Assembly: GCA_002710495.1 (NCBI GenBank)
Contig: PAKE01000022.1
Location: 9,705 to 24,307, forward strand
Direction: 5' to 3'
DNA length: 14,603 nt
From: Flavobacteriales bacterium
Lineage (GTDB): Bacteria; Bacteroidota; Bacteroidia; Flavobacteriales; BACL11
Shown here: one piece after another, positions 7,905 to 14,603 of the stretch
How the letters are laid out: each line of letters begins with the position of its first letter
Position numbering within the stretch: position 1 is the stretch's first letter
Notes under the pieces: model-generated
Database searches by the model: none
What the model was told of the DNA's origin: nothing
What the model saw: only the letters and a program-made list of their open reading frames with translations
Translations under genes and position numbers: made by a program

Positions 7905-8249
7905 CTATTTTTTTCTAGCCGCAATAAAACTTCTGATAAAAGTTGTCATTGCAAAAACACTTGTTACCATCATTAAAGCAACACGAATAATAGCTATATT
8001 ATCTATTCTTTCAATTGCTCCCGTTAGAGGCTTAATTAATCCAATAATTGCTAATAATGTTAAAACAACTGCAACATGTGCAATTATTTTATTCTCATTT
8101 TTAAGTCCGTTAGTACAAAACAATAAGAATATCCCTATTACTGCAGGAATAAAAGCAGTGGGAGAAGGGGATGATGATGAAAAATATCCCCATAATGATA
8201 TCGCAATTAAAGTGAATGCATTAATTAAGTTAGCTTGTGTTGTTTTCAT
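7905..8249 (-). CDS. Small four-helix membrane protein of unknown function
   Basis: This 114-residue hydrophobic protein has four predicted membrane segments, at about 7-23, 31-47, 55-73 and 84-106. Loops are short and the C-terminus is basic (RSFIAARKK). Landmarks are the Ser/Pro-rich turn SSSSPSPTAFIP (24-35) and the charged loop NGLKNENK (47-54) between helices two and three. The N-terminus MKTTQANLINAFTLI and the C-terminal FIAAR resemble an uncharacterised family I recall from Flavobacteriia and other bacteria, but I know of no assigned function. It lies between the 69-residue gene (11-base gap) and hflX (11-base gap) on the same strand, which suggests one transcript. A role connected to HflX would be inference only. 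Confidence 0.78.
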   Translation of the reverse strand: MKTTQANLINAFTLIAISLWGYFSSSSPSPTAFIPAVIGIFLLFCTNGLKNENKIIAHVAVVLTLLAIIGLIKPLTGAIERIDNIAIIRVALMMVTSVFAMTTFIRSFIAARKK

Positions 8250-8260
8250 AGTCTTTATTT

Positions 8261-8470
8261 TTAATTTATAAAATTATCGAAAATTCCTTTACCTATAAAG
8301 TAAGGAATCAATAAGTACAATATAGAGTCTCTGATTAAATAAAACATGAAAAAATAAAACAAAAATTTCCACCCCCCTTTCTTTATCACACCTCTAAAAC
8401 CTTCTTTTACATATAACTCGGTATACTTTGTAATAAATTTAGGTTTCAAGAAATTTAGTCGTTTACTCAT
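8261..8470 (-). CDS. Short single-pass membrane protein, unknown function
   Basis: This 69-residue protein has a strongly basic amphipathic N-terminal third (MSKRLNFLKPKFITKYTELY, then KEGFRGVIKKGGWK). One long hydrophobic segment follows at about 36-61 (FLFYFFMFYLIRDSILYLLIP), with an Arg-Asp pair in its middle. It is too long and too charged to be a simple signal peptide, and no cleavage site is evident. It is the first gene of the minus-strand cluster leading to hflX. A plausible near-consensus -7 box lies 16 bases upstream of the ATG, and an A-rich stretch (minus strand TTAAAAAAG) sits directly before the ATG. I do not recognise a functional family. Its coding status is supported by tight spacing and clean composition. 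Confidence 0.68.
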   Translation of the reverse strand: MSKRLNFLKPKFITKYTELYVKEGFRGVIKKGGWKFLFYFFMFYLIRDSILYLLIPYFIGKGIFDNFIN

Positions 8471-8486
8471 CTTTTTTAATCTTCTG

Positions 8487-8494
8487 CAAAGAAA
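8487..8494 (-). promoter_or_regulatory. Possible -7 element (TTtcTTTG) for the small membrane protein-hflX cluster
   Basis: The minus strand reads TTTCTTTG, one mismatch from TAnnTTTG, in the 75-base gap shared with the divergent amidohydrolase gene. It would give a leader of roughly ten bases before the ATG at 8470. It is the best candidate in the gap, but the match is not exact. Confidence 0.35.
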
Positions 8495-8545
8495 AGAAAA
8501 TAAGTTTATTAAAAATTGTAAATTGTGGCCTTTAATATTTATATT

Positions 8546-11539
8546 ATGAAGATTTTTAAAATACTGTTTTTATGTTTAATCTCTATTTCTATTTTCTCTC
8601 AAGAAAGCTTCCCAAGGAATGGTGTAAAAAGTACTTTCTCTCCTATTTATGCTTTTACAAATGCGCACCTTATAATTTCACCAGATAAGGAAATAATAAA
8701 TGGGACATTATTAATACAAGACGATAAAATAATAGATGCAGATAGTATTGTAGATATCCCAAAAGGAGCAATTATTAAAGATTTAAAAGGAGATTATGTT
8801 TATCCTTCTTTTATAGATCTATATTCTGATTATGGATTACCAAAAGCAAAAAGAGGAGAATATAATTACCGTCCACAATATGAAAGCAATAAAAACGGAG
8901 CTTTCCATTGGAATCAATCTATTCACCCTGAAATAAATTCTGCAGAACAATTTGTATATGATAATAAACAAGCTGAGAATTATATTAACTCTGGTTTTGG
9001 TGTTGTTCTATCTCACAAACAAGATGGAATATCTAGAGGTACAGCTGTTTTAGTTTCTCTTGCTAATCAGAAAGAACAAAAAACAGTGATAAATGATAAA
9101 GCTGCTTCTTGCTTTTCATTTAAAAAAGGAGTCTCAATGCAAAAATATCCTTCTTCACTTATGGGAAGTATTGCTCTGCTAAAACAACTTTTTTTAGATG
9201 CGTATTGGTATCAAAATTCTAATAATACAACTAATCTGTCATTCAATGCGTTTAATAGTCAACTTGATCTTCCTCATCTTTTTGAGACATCATTAGTGAC
9301 TGATTATAATCGTATTTACCAGATTTCTGATGAGTTTGAGATTGACTTTGTAATAAAAGGAAATGGGAAAGAATATGAAAGAATTGAGGAAATAAAAAGT
9401 TATGAATATCCAATTATTTTACCTTTAAATTTTCCTTTAAGATACGAAATAAATAATCCGGAAGAAAGCGATATTTTAACACTTTCTAAATTAAAACATT
9501 GGGAAACAGCTCCCTTTAACCCAAGAGTTCTATCAGAAAATGGACTGAACTTTTGTTTTACTATGTCAGACTTAGAAAAACCATCTGATTTTATAAAAAA
9601 CCTAAGAACATCTATAGAAAAAGGGCTTACAAAAAAAGATGCGTTACAGGCTCTTACTATTACTCCAGCTACTTTAATAAATGAAGAAAATAGATTAGGA
9701 ACTTTAGAAATAGGGAAAAAAGCAAATTTTATTATTTGTAGTTCTGATATTTTTGAAAATGGAGAAATATATGAAAATTGGACTAATGGGATACAGAATA
9801 TTATAAACGAAAAAACGAAAAATGATGTAAGAGGATACTATACTTTTACGGCAGAAAATATAAGTAAAACTTTCACTGTATCAGGTAAAGTCAGTAAATT
9901 AAAAATGGAGGAGATTACTTCTGATTCTACTTCTGTAAAATATGAAATTGAAGTAAAGGGAAATAATATTATTTTTAATTCATCAGATATTTCTCTAAGA
10001 GGAACTGCATACTTTTCTGATGGAATTTTTACTGGGAGATACCAAAATCTGAAAGGAGACAATATCCCATTTTCTATGACTAGAGATTCTATATTTCAAA
10101 GTACTAGAAAAGAATTTATAATGAAATACGATACTATTATTCCATCGATTTGGAACCCTAACAAAGCTTACGGTAATAATTATTCTATTTCTTCTTTACC
10201 GACTATTTTCAGAAATGCAACTGTTTGGACAAATGAAAATGAAGGAGTAACTGAAAATACGGATGTTGCAATAAATGATGGTAAAATAATTGCTATTGGG
10301 AGAAATCTAATTGAAAGTGAGGTTTTTTCAAAAGTAAAAATCCCAGTCCAAATTATTGATGCCAGTGGCAAGCATCTTACTTGTGGTATTATTGATGAGC
10401 ATTCTCATATTGCAATTAGCAAAGGGGTTAATGAAGGAAGTCAAGCGGTAACTGCTGAAGTAGAAATTGGTGATGCAATAAATCCAAACGATCATAATAT
10501 TTATCGTCAACTTGCCGGTGGAGTTACTGCGTCCCAACTTTTGCATGGTTCTGCAAATCCAATTGGTGGGCAGTCAGCACTTATTAAGCTCAGATGGGGA
10601 GGTTCAGCAGAAGAGATGAAAATAGAAGGTGCTGATGGTTTTATTAAGTTTGCTCTAGGAGAGAATGTAAAGCAATCAAACTGGGGTAATTTTAATACTA
10701 TTCGTTTTCCACAAACAAGAATGGGTGTAGAGCAAGTTTTTTATGATGCCTTTTATAGAGCAGAAGCTTATAAAAATCTATGGAATGAATACAATGATCT
10801 TCCTACTTCTAAAAAGAGAAAAACTGTTGCTCCAAGAGCTGACCTAGAGTTAGACGCTTTAGTAGAAATCTTAAATTCTAAGAGATTTATTACGTGTCAT
10901 TCATATGTGCAATCAGAAATAAATATGCTTATGCATGTAGCGGATTCTATGGGTTTTACCATTAATACATTTACTCATATTTTAGAAGGGTACAAACTAG
11001 CTAATAAGTTGAAAAAACACGGGGCAGGCGCTAGTACATTCTCAGATTGGTGGGCTTATAAATTTGAAGTAAATGATGCCATTCCATATAATGCTTCTAT
11101 CCTAAATTCAAAAGGAGTTGTTACAGCTATAAATTCAGATGATGCCGAAATGGGAAGAAGATTAAACCAAGAAGCAGCAAAAGCAGTAAAGTATGGTGGG
11201 TCTTCTGAAGAAGACGCTTGGAAAATGGTTACTTTAAATCCTGCAATTTTACTACATCTTGAAAACAGAATGGGTAGTATTAAAATAGGAAAAGATGCAG
11301 ATATTGTAATTTGGAGTGGCAATCCTCTATCGGTTTATAGTAAAGTAGAAAAAACTTTTGTTGACGGAAAATTACTTTTTGATAAAACAAAAAACATGGA
11401 GTTAATGAAGAGAGATTTGAAAGAAAAAATGAGAATAATTAATAAAATGGTAAATGGAAATTCGGATGAGGAGACTCAAAAAGTAGAGATAACTGAGGAT
11501 CACCATTACCATTGCGATACTATAGAAGATTATGAATAA
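8546..11539 (+). CDS. Secreted double-module amidohydrolase-superfamily protein
   Basis: The 997-residue product starts with a signal peptide (MKIFKILFLCLISISIFSQ). The ATG at 8546 is preferred over an in-frame GTG at 8525, which would prepend MAFNIYI to the signal. Two imidazolonepropionase-like amidohydrolase modules follow (about 35-430 and 555-960), joined by a beta-rich linker. The second module looks catalytically complete: His619 and His621 (DEHSHI), His785 (TCHSY), His811 (THILEG) and Asp865 (INSDDAE) are the expected metal ligands and acid. The first has FIDLYSDYG where HxH should be, yet keeps the C-terminal signature GTLEIGKKANFI. The tail carries HHYHCD (986-991). Such enzymes hydrolyse C-N bonds in cyclic or peptide-like substrates; the substrate here cannot be told. 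The gene overlaps the next amidohydrolase gene by 8 bases. No consensus -7 box is visible. Confidence 0.88.
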   Translation: MKIFKILFLCLISISIFSQESFPRNGVKSTFSPIYAFTNAHLIISPDKEIINGTLLIQDDKIIDADSIVDIPKGAIIKDLKGDYVYPSFIDLYSDYGLPKAKRGEYNYRPQYESNKNGAFHWNQSIHPEINSAEQFVYDNKQAENYINSGFGVVLSHKQDGISRGTAVLVSLANQKEQKTVINDKAASCFSFKKGVSMQKYPSSLMGSIALLKQLFLDAYWYQNSNNTTNLSFNAFNSQLDLPHLFETSLVTDYNRIYQISDEFEIDFVIKGNGKEYERIEEIKSYEYPIILPLNFPLRYEINNPEESDILTLSKLKHWETAPFNPRVLSENGLNFCFTMSDLEKPSDFIKNLRTSIEKGLTKKDALQALTITPATLINEENRLGTLEIGKKANFIICSSDIFENGEIYENWTNGIQNIINEKTKNDVRGYYTFTAENISKTFTVSGKVSKLKMEEITSDSTSVKYEIEVKGNNIIFNSSDISLRGTAYFSDGIFTGRYQNLKGDNIPFSMTRDSIFQSTRKEFIMKYDTIIPSIWNPNKAYGNNYSISSLPTIFRNATVWTNENEGVTENTDVAINDGKIIAIGRNLIESEVFSKVKIPVQIIDASGKHLTCGIIDEHSHIAISKGVNEGSQAVTAEVEIGDAINPNDHNIYRQLAGGVTASQLLHGSANPIGGQSALIKLRWGGSAEEMKIEGADGFIKFALGENVKQSNWGNFNTIRFPQTRMGVEQVFYDAFYRAEAYKNLWNEYNDLPTSKKRKTVAPRADLELDALVEILNSKRFITCHSYVQSEINMLMHVADSMGFTINTFTHILEGYKLANKLKKHGAGASTFSDWWAYKFEVNDAIPYNASILNSKGVVTAINSDDAEMGRRLNQEAAKAVKYGGSSEEDAWKMVTLNPAILLHLENRMGSIKIGKDADIVIWSGNPLSVYSKVEKTFVDGKLLFDKTKNMELMKRDLKEKMRIINKMVNGNSDEETQKVEITEDHHYHCDTIEDYE

Positions 11540-12797
11540 GAAAATATTTTTATTAATATTAAATCTGTTTCTTTTAGGGAATATTTCTGCTCAGAAAACA
11601 ACTTTAATAATGGGGGGTATAGCTCATTTAGGTACTGGAGAGAAAATTGAAAATTCCTTAATTGTTGTAAGAGATGGAAAATTTGATTTGGTAGCAGATG
11701 CTAGCGTAGTTCGGATTGATCCTTCAGCATTTGACACGATAATTCGAGCTTATGGCAAACATATTTATCCTGCATTTATTGCTCCAAACACAACACTAGG
11801 AATTACTGAAATTGATGCTGTTAGAGCATCAAAAGATTACAATGAAGTAGGTAGTTATAATCCAAATGTGCGATCTCAAATTGCATACAATACAGATTCC
11901 AAAATTATTAAAACTGTACGAACAAATGGAGTATTAGTAACACAGACAACTCCTAGGGGTGGTGTTATTTCTGGATTGTCATCTGTTATGTATTTGGATG
12001 GTTGGAATTGGGAAGATGCTACATTAAAAGCTGATGATGGTATTCACCTTAATTGGCCTTCTTCTTTTATTACTTCTGGATGGTGGGCAGAGCCAGGAAA
12101 AACTTCTAAAAACAAAAATTATGATGATAGAGTTAAAGAAATTAAAAATTATTTTGAAATAGCAAAATCTTACTCTGAGTATGATAGTAAAATGGATTTG
12201 GAATTAGTGTCAATAAAAGAACTTTTTAAAGGGACCAGAAATTTGTATATACATGCAAATTATGCAAACGATATAAGAGAATCTGTACGATTTTTTAAAA
12301 AAATAGGAATTAAAAATATAGTGATAGTAGGGGGAAGAGACGCCTTAAACGCTGTTTCTATTTTAAAAGAAAACAACATATCTATAATTTTGGAAAGAGT
12401 ACACTCTCTTCCAGTAAATGAAGATGCGTCAATTGATCAGTTTTACAAATTACCAAGCCAGTTATCAGAAAATAATATTTTGTTTTGTTTATCTTATAGT
12501 GGAGATATGGAAGCGATGGGAACAAGAAACCTCCCTTTTACTGCCGGAACTGCAGTGGCTTACGGATTGGATATGGAAAAGGCAATTGCTTCTATAAGTT
12601 TAAATACGGCCATTATTTTAGGAATAGAAAAAACTACTGGAAGTATTGAGATAGGCAAAAATGCAACTTTCTTTATTAGTAGCGGAGACGCTCTTGATAT
12701 GAGAACAAATAACATAGAACTATCTTTTATTAAAGGAATTCCTGTAGATTTAAACAACCACCAAAAAGAACTTTTTAAGAAATATAAGAATAGATAA
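11532..12797 (+). CDS. Secreted amidohydrolase-like protein lacking the HxH metal site
   Basis: The 421-residue product begins with a signal peptide (MNKKIFLLILNLFLLGNISAQ, probable cleavage near residue 21). One amidohydrolase-type composite and barrel domain follows. The composite-domain strands (TLIMGGIAHLGTGE, SLIVVRDGKFD) and the C-terminal signature GSIEIGKNATFFISSGD are clear. The strand that should supply Asp-x-His-x-His reads PAFIAPNTTLG (80-90), so two metal ligands are missing. A histidine survives in LYIHANYANDI and an aspartate in LSYSGDMEAMG. Its general pattern resembles the degenerate first module of the upstream protein. The start overlaps the upstream stop by 8 bases, implying translational coupling. 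It is probably exported as a partner or binding subunit of the upstream enzyme, which is inference. It is full length and not a pseudogene by its frame. Confidence 0.85.
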   Translation: MNKKIFLLILNLFLLGNISAQKTTLIMGGIAHLGTGEKIENSLIVVRDGKFDLVADASVVRIDPSAFDTIIRAYGKHIYPAFIAPNTTLGITEIDAVRASKDYNEVGSYNPNVRSQIAYNTDSKIIKTVRTNGVLVTQTTPRGGVISGLSSVMYLDGWNWEDATLKADDGIHLNWPSSFITSGWWAEPGKTSKNKNYDDRVKEIKNYFEIAKSYSEYDSKMDLELVSIKELFKGTRNLYIHANYANDIRESVRFFKKIGIKNIVIVGGRDALNAVSILKENNISIILERVHSLPVNEDASIDQFYKLPSQLSENNILFCLSYSGDMEAMGTRNLPFTAGTAVAYGLDMEKAIASISLNTAIILGIEKTTGSIEIGKNATFFISSGDALDMRTNNIELSFIKGIPVDLNNHQKELFKKYKNR

Positions 12798-12804
12798 TTT
12801 TTAT

Positions 12805-12812
12805 TATATTTG
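12805..12812 (+). promoter_or_regulatory. -7 element (TAtaTTTG) upstream of the SH3 remnant
   Basis: TATATTTG is an exact match to TAnnTTTG, 8 bases after the amidohydrolase stop and 28 bases before the ATG at 12841. It is likely the original promoter of the now broken small secreted protein, and would give a leader of about 20 bases. Confidence 0.55.
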
Positions 12813-12840
12813 AATGTTTTAATAAAAAAAATTATTTATT

Positions 12841-12976
12841 ATGAAAAAGATATTATTTTATTGTTTACTTAGATGAAACATTTATCATTCAAAATAATGA
12901 AGGAGATTGGTGGTTAATTGAATATAATGGTAATCAAGGGTATATTCATAATAGTAGAGTGTCTATCATTAATTAA
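12841..12976 (+). pseudogene. Remnant of a small exported SH3-domain protein
   Basis: An ATG at 12841 opens MKKILFYCLLR and stops at once (TGA at 12874). The first ten residues look like the start of a signal peptide. In another frame, from about 12872, the DNA reads DETFIIQNNEGDWWLIEYNG followed by NQGYIHNSRVSIIN and a TAA at 12974. This matches the second half of a bacterial SH3 domain, whose hallmarks are G-x-W-W-x-V-x-Y-N-G and G-Y-[IV]-H. The first half of the domain (the usual LNVRSGPS part) and the rest of the signal peptide are missing, so an internal deletion with loss of frame is the simplest explanation; a one-base error could not restore a full domain. The promoter is still visible. 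The last 8 bases overlap the convergent YhbP-family gene. Confidence 0.72.
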
Positions 12977-13397
12977 CTGTTTTCTCCCAAATTAGTTTCT
13001 TGCCAAAACCTAAACGATTATCTGTCATTTTTATAAAGGTAAGTTTCATTTCCCAAAGATGTAGTTTCATTTTTTCTGCATAAGGAAATTCTTTTAGGTA
13101 TTGCTTTGTTGCATTGTTAAGACCCTCTGCTTTAAGTTCTGTTATTTTTCCTAAAAGTTGTACACCTTGTATTTTCTTTAAATCTTTAGTTTCTAAGGCA
13201 ATACTAGCAGCAACATTTGAGTTTTCTATAAAATCTTTTGCATGTTTAGTTTTTATATCAGAAGAAAAAATAAGAGAATTATTTTCTTTATTATAAACAT
13301 AAAACATATTTGAGGAATAAGGGATGTTTTCTTTGGAAGTGGATAAAGTAAGTAAATGGTGTTCTTGAATAAAATCTATTATTCTTTTGTCTATCAT
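12969..13397 (-). CDS. YhbP/UPF0306 family protein (pyridoxamine 5'-phosphate oxidase fold)
   Basis: This 142-residue protein has the split-barrel flavin-binding fold. It follows the layout of E. coli YhbP (UPF0306). The N-terminal helix and strand (IIDFIQEHHLLTLSTSKENI) come first, then FYVYNKENNSLIFSSD and TKHAKDFIENSNVAASI. IQGVQLLGKI follows, and the strongly diagnostic C-terminal TDNRLGFGKKLIW (about 125-137) corresponds to TDNTLGFGKKMIW in YhbP. Length agrees (E. coli about 147). The family is uncharacterised; fold relatives bind FMN, heme or F420, but no specific reaction can be assigned. The ATG overlaps the trpS stop by one base (TAATG), so it is translated from the trpS message by coupling. 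Confidence 0.87.
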   Translation of the reverse strand: MIDKRIIDFIQEHHLLTLSTSKENIPYSSNMFYVYNKENNSLIFSSDIKTKHAKDFIENSNVAASIALETKDLKKIQGVQLLGKITELKAEGLNNATKQYLKEFPYAEKMKLHLWEMKLTFIKMTDNRLGFGKKLIWEKTVN

Positions 13398-14365
13398 TAG
13401 TATCCAATATTTTCTCTTACTCTTATCAGAACTTCTTTGGCAATTTTCCTGGCTTTTTCCGCTCCTTTTTGTAATTCTTTTTCTATAATATCCTTGTTTC
13501 CCATTAGATAATTGAACTTTTCTCTTTCTTTAGAGAACTTATTACAGATTAGTTCAAAAAGTTCTTGTTTAGCATGTCCAAAACCAAAATTACCTGCTTC
13601 ATATTTTTCATTTAACTGAGAAGTTTGCTCTTCTGTAGCAATTAATCTATATAAATTAAAAACATTACAAACTTTTGGATTTTTTGAGTCTTCTAAAGGA
13701 GTAGAATCCGTTTCTATTCCTAAAATTTGTTTTCTTAGTTCTTTATCTGGAAGAAAAATGTCAATAAAATTATTATAGGATTTGCTCATCTTCTGTCCAT
13801 CAGTACCAGGAACAATCATTACCTTTTCATCTACCTTTGTTTCTGGCAATACAAAAGAATTTGGATAAATATGATTGAAACGAGAAGCTAAGTCCCTAGT
13901 AATCTCCAAATGTTGCATCTGATCTTTCCCAACTGGCACAACCTCAGCATCATATAATAAAATATCGGCCGCCATCAAAACTGGATAAGAAAAAAGTCCG
14001 TTATTTATCTCAGATAATCTATCTTGTTTATCTTTAAAAGAATGAGCAAGTTGTAATCTCTGAAAAGGCGCAAAACAATTTAAATACCAACTAAGTTCAG
14101 TTACTTCAGTTACATCTGATTGACGATAAAAGAAATTTTTATCTGTATCGAAACCAAAAGCAATCCAAGCAGCTGCAGTTGCAAAAGTGTTGTTTCTTAA
14201 AAGTTCTGCATCTCGGATTGTAGTAAAAGAATGTAAGTCTGCAATAAAAAACATACTTTCGTTTTCCTCTTTTTTAGAAAGATTAATAGCTGGAATAATC
14301 GCTCCTAATAAATTTCCTAGATGAGGATTGCCTGTACTTTGTATTCCTGTAAGTATTCTTGCCAT
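13397..14365 (-). CDS. trpS: Tryptophanyl-tRNA synthetase
   Basis: This class I aminoacyl-tRNA synthetase charges tRNA-Trp with tryptophan in the cytoplasm. The 322-residue product has the normal bacterial length. The ATP-binding HIGH-type motif is GNPHLGN (12-18) within TGIQSTGNPHLGNLLGAI. The second catalytic loop is KMSKS (192-196) in PGTDGQKMSKSYNN. Other family segments are visible: FIADLHSFTT (40-49), LSWYLNCFAPFQRLQLAHSF (91-110), the substrate-pocket region LMAADILLYDAEVVPVGKDQ (130-149) and HLEITRDLASRFN (152-164). It is the first gene of a two-gene minus-strand unit with the YhbP-family gene and is divergent from the probable acyltransferase gene. No T-box or leader structure is apparent in the 48 bases upstream, so regulation by uncharged tRNA is not supported here. 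Confidence 0.97.
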   Translation of the reverse strand: MARILTGIQSTGNPHLGNLLGAIIPAINLSKKEENESMFFIADLHSFTTIRDAELLRNNTFATAAAWIAFGFDTDKNFFYRQSDVTEVTELSWYLNCFAPFQRLQLAHSFKDKQDRLSEINNGLFSYPVLMAADILLYDAEVVPVGKDQMQHLEITRDLASRFNHIYPNSFVLPETKVDEKVMIVPGTDGQKMSKSYNNFIDIFLPDKELRKQILGIETDSTPLEDSKNPKVCNVFNLYRLIATEEQTSQLNEKYEAGNFGFGHAKQELFELICNKFSKEREKFNYLMGNKDIIEKELQKGAEKARKIAKEVLIRVRENIGY

Positions 14366-14372
14366 TTATTTA

Positions 14373-14380
14373 AAAATATA
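14373..14380 (-). promoter_or_regulatory. Weak -7 candidate (TAtaTTTT) for trpS
   Basis: The minus strand reads TATATTTT, matching TAnnTTTG except for the final G, and lies 7 bases before the trpS ATG. It sits where the stronger boxes of this window sit relative to their genes, but such AT-rich octamers are common by chance here. Confidence 0.25.
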
Positions 14381-14401
14381 ATGCTGTAAAAATAGGATTT
14401 T

Positions 14402-14409
14402 TATCTTTG
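14402..14409 (+). promoter_or_regulatory. -7 element (TAtcTTTG) of the probable acyltransferase promoter
   Basis: TATCTTTG is an exact TAnnTTTG match and is identical to the rbfA box. Its final G is 5 bases before the A of the ATG at 14414, so the transcript is predicted to begin at the start codon. Confidence 0.68.
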
Positions 14410-14413
14410 CCTC

Positions 14414-14603
14414 ATGAAATGGATAGGATATCTTTTTAGCTTACTTTGGAGAATGTGGTTTTTGTTTTCTTTCTTTTTAGTATTTATCCTTTTTATTCCA
14501 TCTCTTTTCTTATTTACTGCGATCATAAAAAATAATCGTATTGTAAATCATCTGACTCGTTATTGGTCCGGAATATTTATGGTTTTATCAGGTGTTTTCT
14601 GGG
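14414..14603 (+). CDS. Probable 1-acyl-glycerol-3-phosphate acyltransferase (PlsC), 3'-truncated
   Basis: An open frame starts at the ATG at 14414 and runs off the window after 63 complete codons. It starts MKWIGYLFSLLWRMWFLFSF and continues with a strongly hydrophobic helix (about 13-40, FFLVFILFIPSLFLFTAII). Then come a basic patch (KNNRIVNHLTRYW) and a second hydrophobic stretch (GIFMVLSGVFW). This N-terminal pattern, a membrane anchor followed by an R-x-W segment and a second helix, is what I associate with flavobacterial PlsC-type acyltransferases, which make phosphatidic acid. The diagnostic catalytic HxxxxD box would lie beyond the window, so the name is tentative. An earlier in-frame ATG (14381) is stopped after two codons, and the consensus -7 box sits directly upstream, which together fix the start. 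Confidence 0.6.
   Translation, partial: MKWIGYLFSLLWRMWFLFSFFLVFILFIPSLFLFTAIIKNNRIVNHLTRYWSGIFMVLSGVFW

Noticed and set aside
8525..8545. GTG start extending the large amidohydrolase by seven residues
   Set aside because: It would place MAFNIYI before a complete signal peptide that starts at the ATG at 8546.
1..14603. CRISPR array, tRNA/rRNA gene, insertion sequence or attachment site
   Set aside because: I saw no spaced direct repeats, no cloverleaf-like or rRNA-like stretch, no transposase reading frame and no inverted-repeat element ends. Gene content is continuous core-type genes.

Overview
This AT-rich window looks like core chromosome from a Bacteroidota member, most likely of the order Flavobacteriales. 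Three things point there. The gene families have flavobacterial wording, for example the ExbD pair, the LolC/E-type permease beside rbfA, and paired secreted amidohydrolases. Shine-Dalgarno sequences are essentially absent. Bacteroidota-type -7 elements (TAnnTTTG) sit just upstream of several genes. No rRNA, tRNA, insertion sequence, phage gene or CRISPR array is visible.

Layout from left to right. Bases 1-1411 (+) are the end of a TolQ/ExbB-ExbD type energy-transduction operon: a 5'-truncated small membrane protein and two different ExbD proteins. A CPBP-family membrane protease (1417-2292, -) follows, back to back with dusB (2317-3309, +), a tRNA dihydrouridine synthase. Next is a minus-strand pair, rbfA (4522-4860) and a LolC/E-type ABC permease (3290-4513). 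It is divergent from an MsbA-like ABC exporter (4907-6730, +) across a 46-base gap that holds two opposed -7 boxes. A minus-strand cluster of two small membrane proteins and the GTPase gene hflX covers 6727-8470. The plus strand then carries two coupled secreted amidohydrolase-fold genes (8546-11539 and 11532-12797), followed by the wreck of a small exported SH3-domain protein (12841-12976). The minus-strand pair trpS and a YhbP/UPF0306 gene fills 12969-14365. The start of a gene resembling a plsC acyltransferase (14414 onward, +) runs off the right edge.

Much of the content is housekeeping: ribosome maturation and rescue (rbfA, hflX), tRNA modification and charging (dusB, trpS), and envelope biogenesis or energization (ExbD pair, LolC/E-like permease, MsbA-like exporter, probable PlsC). 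The gene layout is very compact: convergent pairs meet with a gap of 5 bases or overlaps of 20, 4 and 8 bases. Several -7 boxes lie so close to the start codon that leaderless mRNAs are expected.

I did not find a clear novel defence or mobile system. The points most worth a second look are the amidohydrolase pair, in which two of three modules have lost the metal-binding HxH; the uncharacterised small membrane proteins upstream of hflX; the SH3-domain pseudogene; and the closely packed promoters without room for leaders.
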